A DNA stretch of 64,000 nucleotides from Cherax quadricarinatus (lineage: Eukaryota; Arthropoda; Malacostraca; Decapoda; Parastacidae): the NCBI RefSeq assembly GCF_038502225.1, contig NC_091298.1, positions 38,539,972-38,603,971 of the forward strand. The letters are read 5' to 3'. Position numbers and translations under genes: made by a program. Shown here piece by piece: positions 61,930-64,000 of this stretch. Every line of letters starts with the position of its first letter. Positions within the stretch are counted from its first letter, which is position 1. A model generated the notes under the pieces. The model had not been told where the DNA came from and searched no databases. It worked only from the letters and a program-made list of their open reading frames with translations.

Positions 61930-62765
61930 TTAATTCTGCTCTCTCTTCACTCTATCCACTTTTGTCTCCTTATCTTCTCCTTCCCATCTTCTCTCCCAAA
62001 CCCCCTCTCTCTCTGGTCCCTCCTTACCTTACCATTATGTCTCACCAGTCCTTCTACTTCCAACCCTCCCTCTTCCCTCTTCCCTCTTCCCTCTTCCCTC
62101 TTTCCTCTTCCCTCTCTCTCCTCTCACTACCTTTCTTTCTCCCCACCTTCTTCATTCCTTACCATGTCCTCTCCCTATTCTCTACTCTCTAATTCTTCCT
62201 TTCCCGCCCTCTCCTCTCCATATCTTCTCGTCTCTTTATTCTCTCTTCATTTTCATCTCTCTTCCACATTCCCCCTCTCACAATCGTCTCTCCTCACTTT
62301 TTCCTCTTACCACTCTCCTCACTTTTTCCTCTTTCCTCTCTCCTCACTTTTTCCTCTTTTCTCTCTCTTCGCTCTGCTCGTTCATTACTAATTCATTTTC
62401 TCTATTTCCCCTCCTCTTTCTTTCCTTCTCTTGCGATCAGACCAATCTGGTACTCTTCTCCACTGTTCTCTTCTCTCTTCTCCATTCATTTATCAAAGTT
62501 ACCATTATCCCACTAAATTGTTCCTCTCACCTCTCATTCCCTCCTGTTTTATCTCTTGCTTTCTTCCTTCTCTGTCTCCCCATTCATATTCCCTCGGGCT
62601 TCCCTCCCCCTCCCCATTCTCCTGTCCCTCCCCCTCCTACTCTTACTCCTCCCCTTCATCCCCTCCCCTTCTACTCTTCCTCTCCCAACCGTCCCCCTTC
62701 CCATCCCACTCCCCTTCCCCCTCTGCCTCCCCCTCCTCCTCCACTACCTCGTCCCACTTAAGGGA
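61930..62765. repeat. Polypyrimidine (CT-rich) low-complexity tract
   Basis: About 830 bp that is overwhelmingly C and T on the plus strand, with CTCTTCC repeats at 62070-62120 and C-rich clusters at 62600-62750. The 169- and 114-codon Ser/Leu/Pro-rich frames reflect composition only. Confidence 0.85.
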
Positions 62766-63150
62766 CCCTGATTAAAGGTGGAGTCTTTAGAAGTAAAATT
62801 TATATGTGTGTTGTGAGGGTGGCCTTTGTGTTACAGAGGTGGTCGCATTTGCTATAATAATGTCAGTGTTTTTAGTCTTGTGTTAAAGAAGTGGTCACAA
62901 TTGCCATACTAATCTGCGTTTTAGTCTTCTCTTACAGAGGTGGTCACAATTGCCATACTAATGTCAGTGTTTTAGTCTGTGTTGTAAGGGTTGCCACTGT
63001 CATGCGAAGGTGGCGTCGTGTTGCCGTACTAATGTTAACGCTCTTGTCTCCCTTTGCATTACCAAAATGGCGTCATGTTGTCATACTTATCAAAACGATT
63101 GTTGTGACGGTATGTTGTGACGATTACCTGTGCATTACAGAGATGGCTTC
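62766..63150. repeat. Degenerate ~70-bp repeats
   Basis: Four to five diverged units share ACAGAGGTGGTCACAATTGC, CATACTAATGTCAGTG and TTTTAGTCTTGTG blocks. GTTGTGAGGGTGGCC also appears and is shared with the next array, suggesting common origin. Confidence 0.7.
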
Positions 63151-63450
63151 ACCTGGCTATACTCAAGGTAGCATAGTGTGTTGTGAGGGTGACCTCACCT
63201 GGCTATACTCAGGGTAGCTTAGTGTGTTGTGAGGGTGGCCCTCACCTGGCTATACTCAGGGTAGCTTAGTGTGTTGTGAGGGTGGCCCTCACCTGGCTAT
63301 ACTCAGGGTAGCTTAGTGTGTTGTGAGGGTGGCCCTCACCTGGCTATACTCAGGGTAGCTTAGTGTGTTGTGAGGGTGGCCCTCACCTGGCTATACTCAG
63401 GGTAGCTTAGTTTGTTGTGAGGGTGGCCTCACCTGGCTATACTCAAGGTA

Positions 63451-63709
63451 AACATCAAAATGGTATACAATACCGACAGGTTGGTAGGTAAGACACATAG
63501 GCAACAGTTAGGCAACTTTATTCCGAAACGTTTCGCCTACACAGTAGGCTTCTTCAGTCGAATACAGAAAGTAGGCAGGAACAGTAGAGATATGAAGACG
63601 ATGTAATCAGTCCATCACCCTTGAAGTCGTAGAATTTGAAGTTGTCAGTCCCTCAGCCTGGAGAAGTTCAGTTCCATAGTCAGGAACTATCTGAAGATCA
63701 AGTTCCTGA
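63451..63709 (-). mobile_element. Penelope-like terminal fragment inserted in the 46-47 bp satellite
   Basis: About 259 bp of non-satellite DNA. On both sides the satellite reads ACCTGGCTATACTCAAGG, so up to 18-20 bp may be target duplication, although the satellite period makes this ambiguous. It contains GGTATACAATACCGACAGG near the left end, comparable to GGTAGAATTACCGACAA in the insertion at 10882, and an intact-looking hammerhead-like motif. A second inverted pair, AGTTCCTGAC with GTCAGGAACT, lies near its right end. Confidence 0.65.
63519..63564 (-). ncRNA. Hammerhead-ribozyme-like motif, best preserved copy
   Basis: On the minus strand: TATTCGA (stem I), CTGAAGA (canonical core 3-9), A (extra), GCCTAC-TGT-GTAGGC (six-pair stem II), GAA, ACGT (palindromic stem III), T (position 17), TCGGAATA (stem I, seven pairs with one bulged G). 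All conserved core bases of a hammerhead are present, plus one extra A between A9 and stem II. The two-pair stem III implies that it would work as a dimer. Confidence 0.6.
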
Positions 63710-64000
63710 CCTGGCTATACTCAAGGTAGCTTAGTGTGTTGTGAGGGTGACCTCACCTGGCTATACTCAAGGTAGCTTAGTGTGTTGTGAGGGTGGCCTC
63801 ACCTGGCTATACTCAAGGTAGCTTAGTGTGTTGTGAGGATGGCCCCTCACCTGGCTATACTCAAGGTAGCTTAGTGTGTTGTGAGGATGGCCCATCACCT
63901 GGCTATACTCAAAGTAGCTTAGTGTGTTGTGAGGGTGGCCTCACCTGGCTATACTCAAGGTAGCTTAGTGTGTTGTGAGGGTGGCCTCACCTGGCTATAC

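Larger units (their letters stand above)
63151..64000. repeat. 46-47 bp tandem repeat array, continuing past the window
   Basis: Units contain CTCACCTGGCTATACTCAGG (or CAAGG), GTAGCTTAGTGTGTTGTG and AGGGTGGCC. Left units use CTCAGGG, right units mostly CTCAAGG. The array is split by an insertion at 63451-63709 and is still running at the window edge. Confidence 0.93.

Noticed and set aside
61882..62775. Ser/Leu/Pro-rich frames of 92-169 codons
   Set aside because: Produced by the polypyrimidine composition; no conserved motif.

Overview
This is a repeat-dominated stretch of an animal nuclear genome. I recognise no host protein-coding gene and no tRNA, rRNA or snRNA gene. Non-LTR retrotransposons ending in (AC)n or in 8-bp repeats, Penelope-like fragments, long (TA)n and (TG)n arrays and kilobase minisatellites together suggest a large invertebrate genome. 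My best guess is a decapod crustacean, crayfish-like; this rests on remembered repeat families and was not tested by a search.

Layout. 1-3220: 3' part of an I-group-like non-LTR retrotransposon (RT plus start of RNase H), broken by a palindromic minisatellite and followed by three tandem 300-306 bp units ending in (TAA)n. 3222-4138: remnants of a CR1-type element and a Tc1-type element. 4196-7194: (TA)n arrays holding two inverted copies of a 386-388 bp terminal-inverted-repeat element and the 5' half of an RTE-like element. 7195-20018: five same-strand, 5'-truncated copies of one CR1/L2-like family (called family C here), all on the minus strand and separated by (TG)n. The first copy is split by a full-length CR1-type element (family A, 8516-13079), which is itself split by an inverted pair of Penelope-like terminal repeats. 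20127-23220: thirteen 47-bp repeats, a possible hAT remnant and a decayed family A copy. 23218-28760: microsatellites, Penelope-like fragments, a frameshifted restriction-like-endonuclease-type C-terminus, and a full-length RTE-like element (minus strand, 24543-28139) with an intact 968-codon frame.

29096-58119 is almost entirely satellite: a 33-bp, a 21-bp and a 23-bp array, then about 25 kb (roughly 960 copies) of a 26-bp unit with multi-kilobase higher-order duplications. 58120-64000 holds a decayed Tc1 transposase, a decayed copy of a multicopy invertebrate ORF family, an 830-bp polypyrimidine tract and a 46-47 bp satellite running off the window end.

How the parts relate: microsatellites act as junctions. 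Family C copies sit between (TG)n arrays; RTE copies and the inverted-repeat element sit in (TA)n. The strongest unusual signal is a set of hammerhead-ribozyme-like motifs in the Penelope-like fragments. They share a palindromic stem III, an extra nucleotide after A9, and in two lineages a paired change of core positions 3 and 8 (C-G to U-A).
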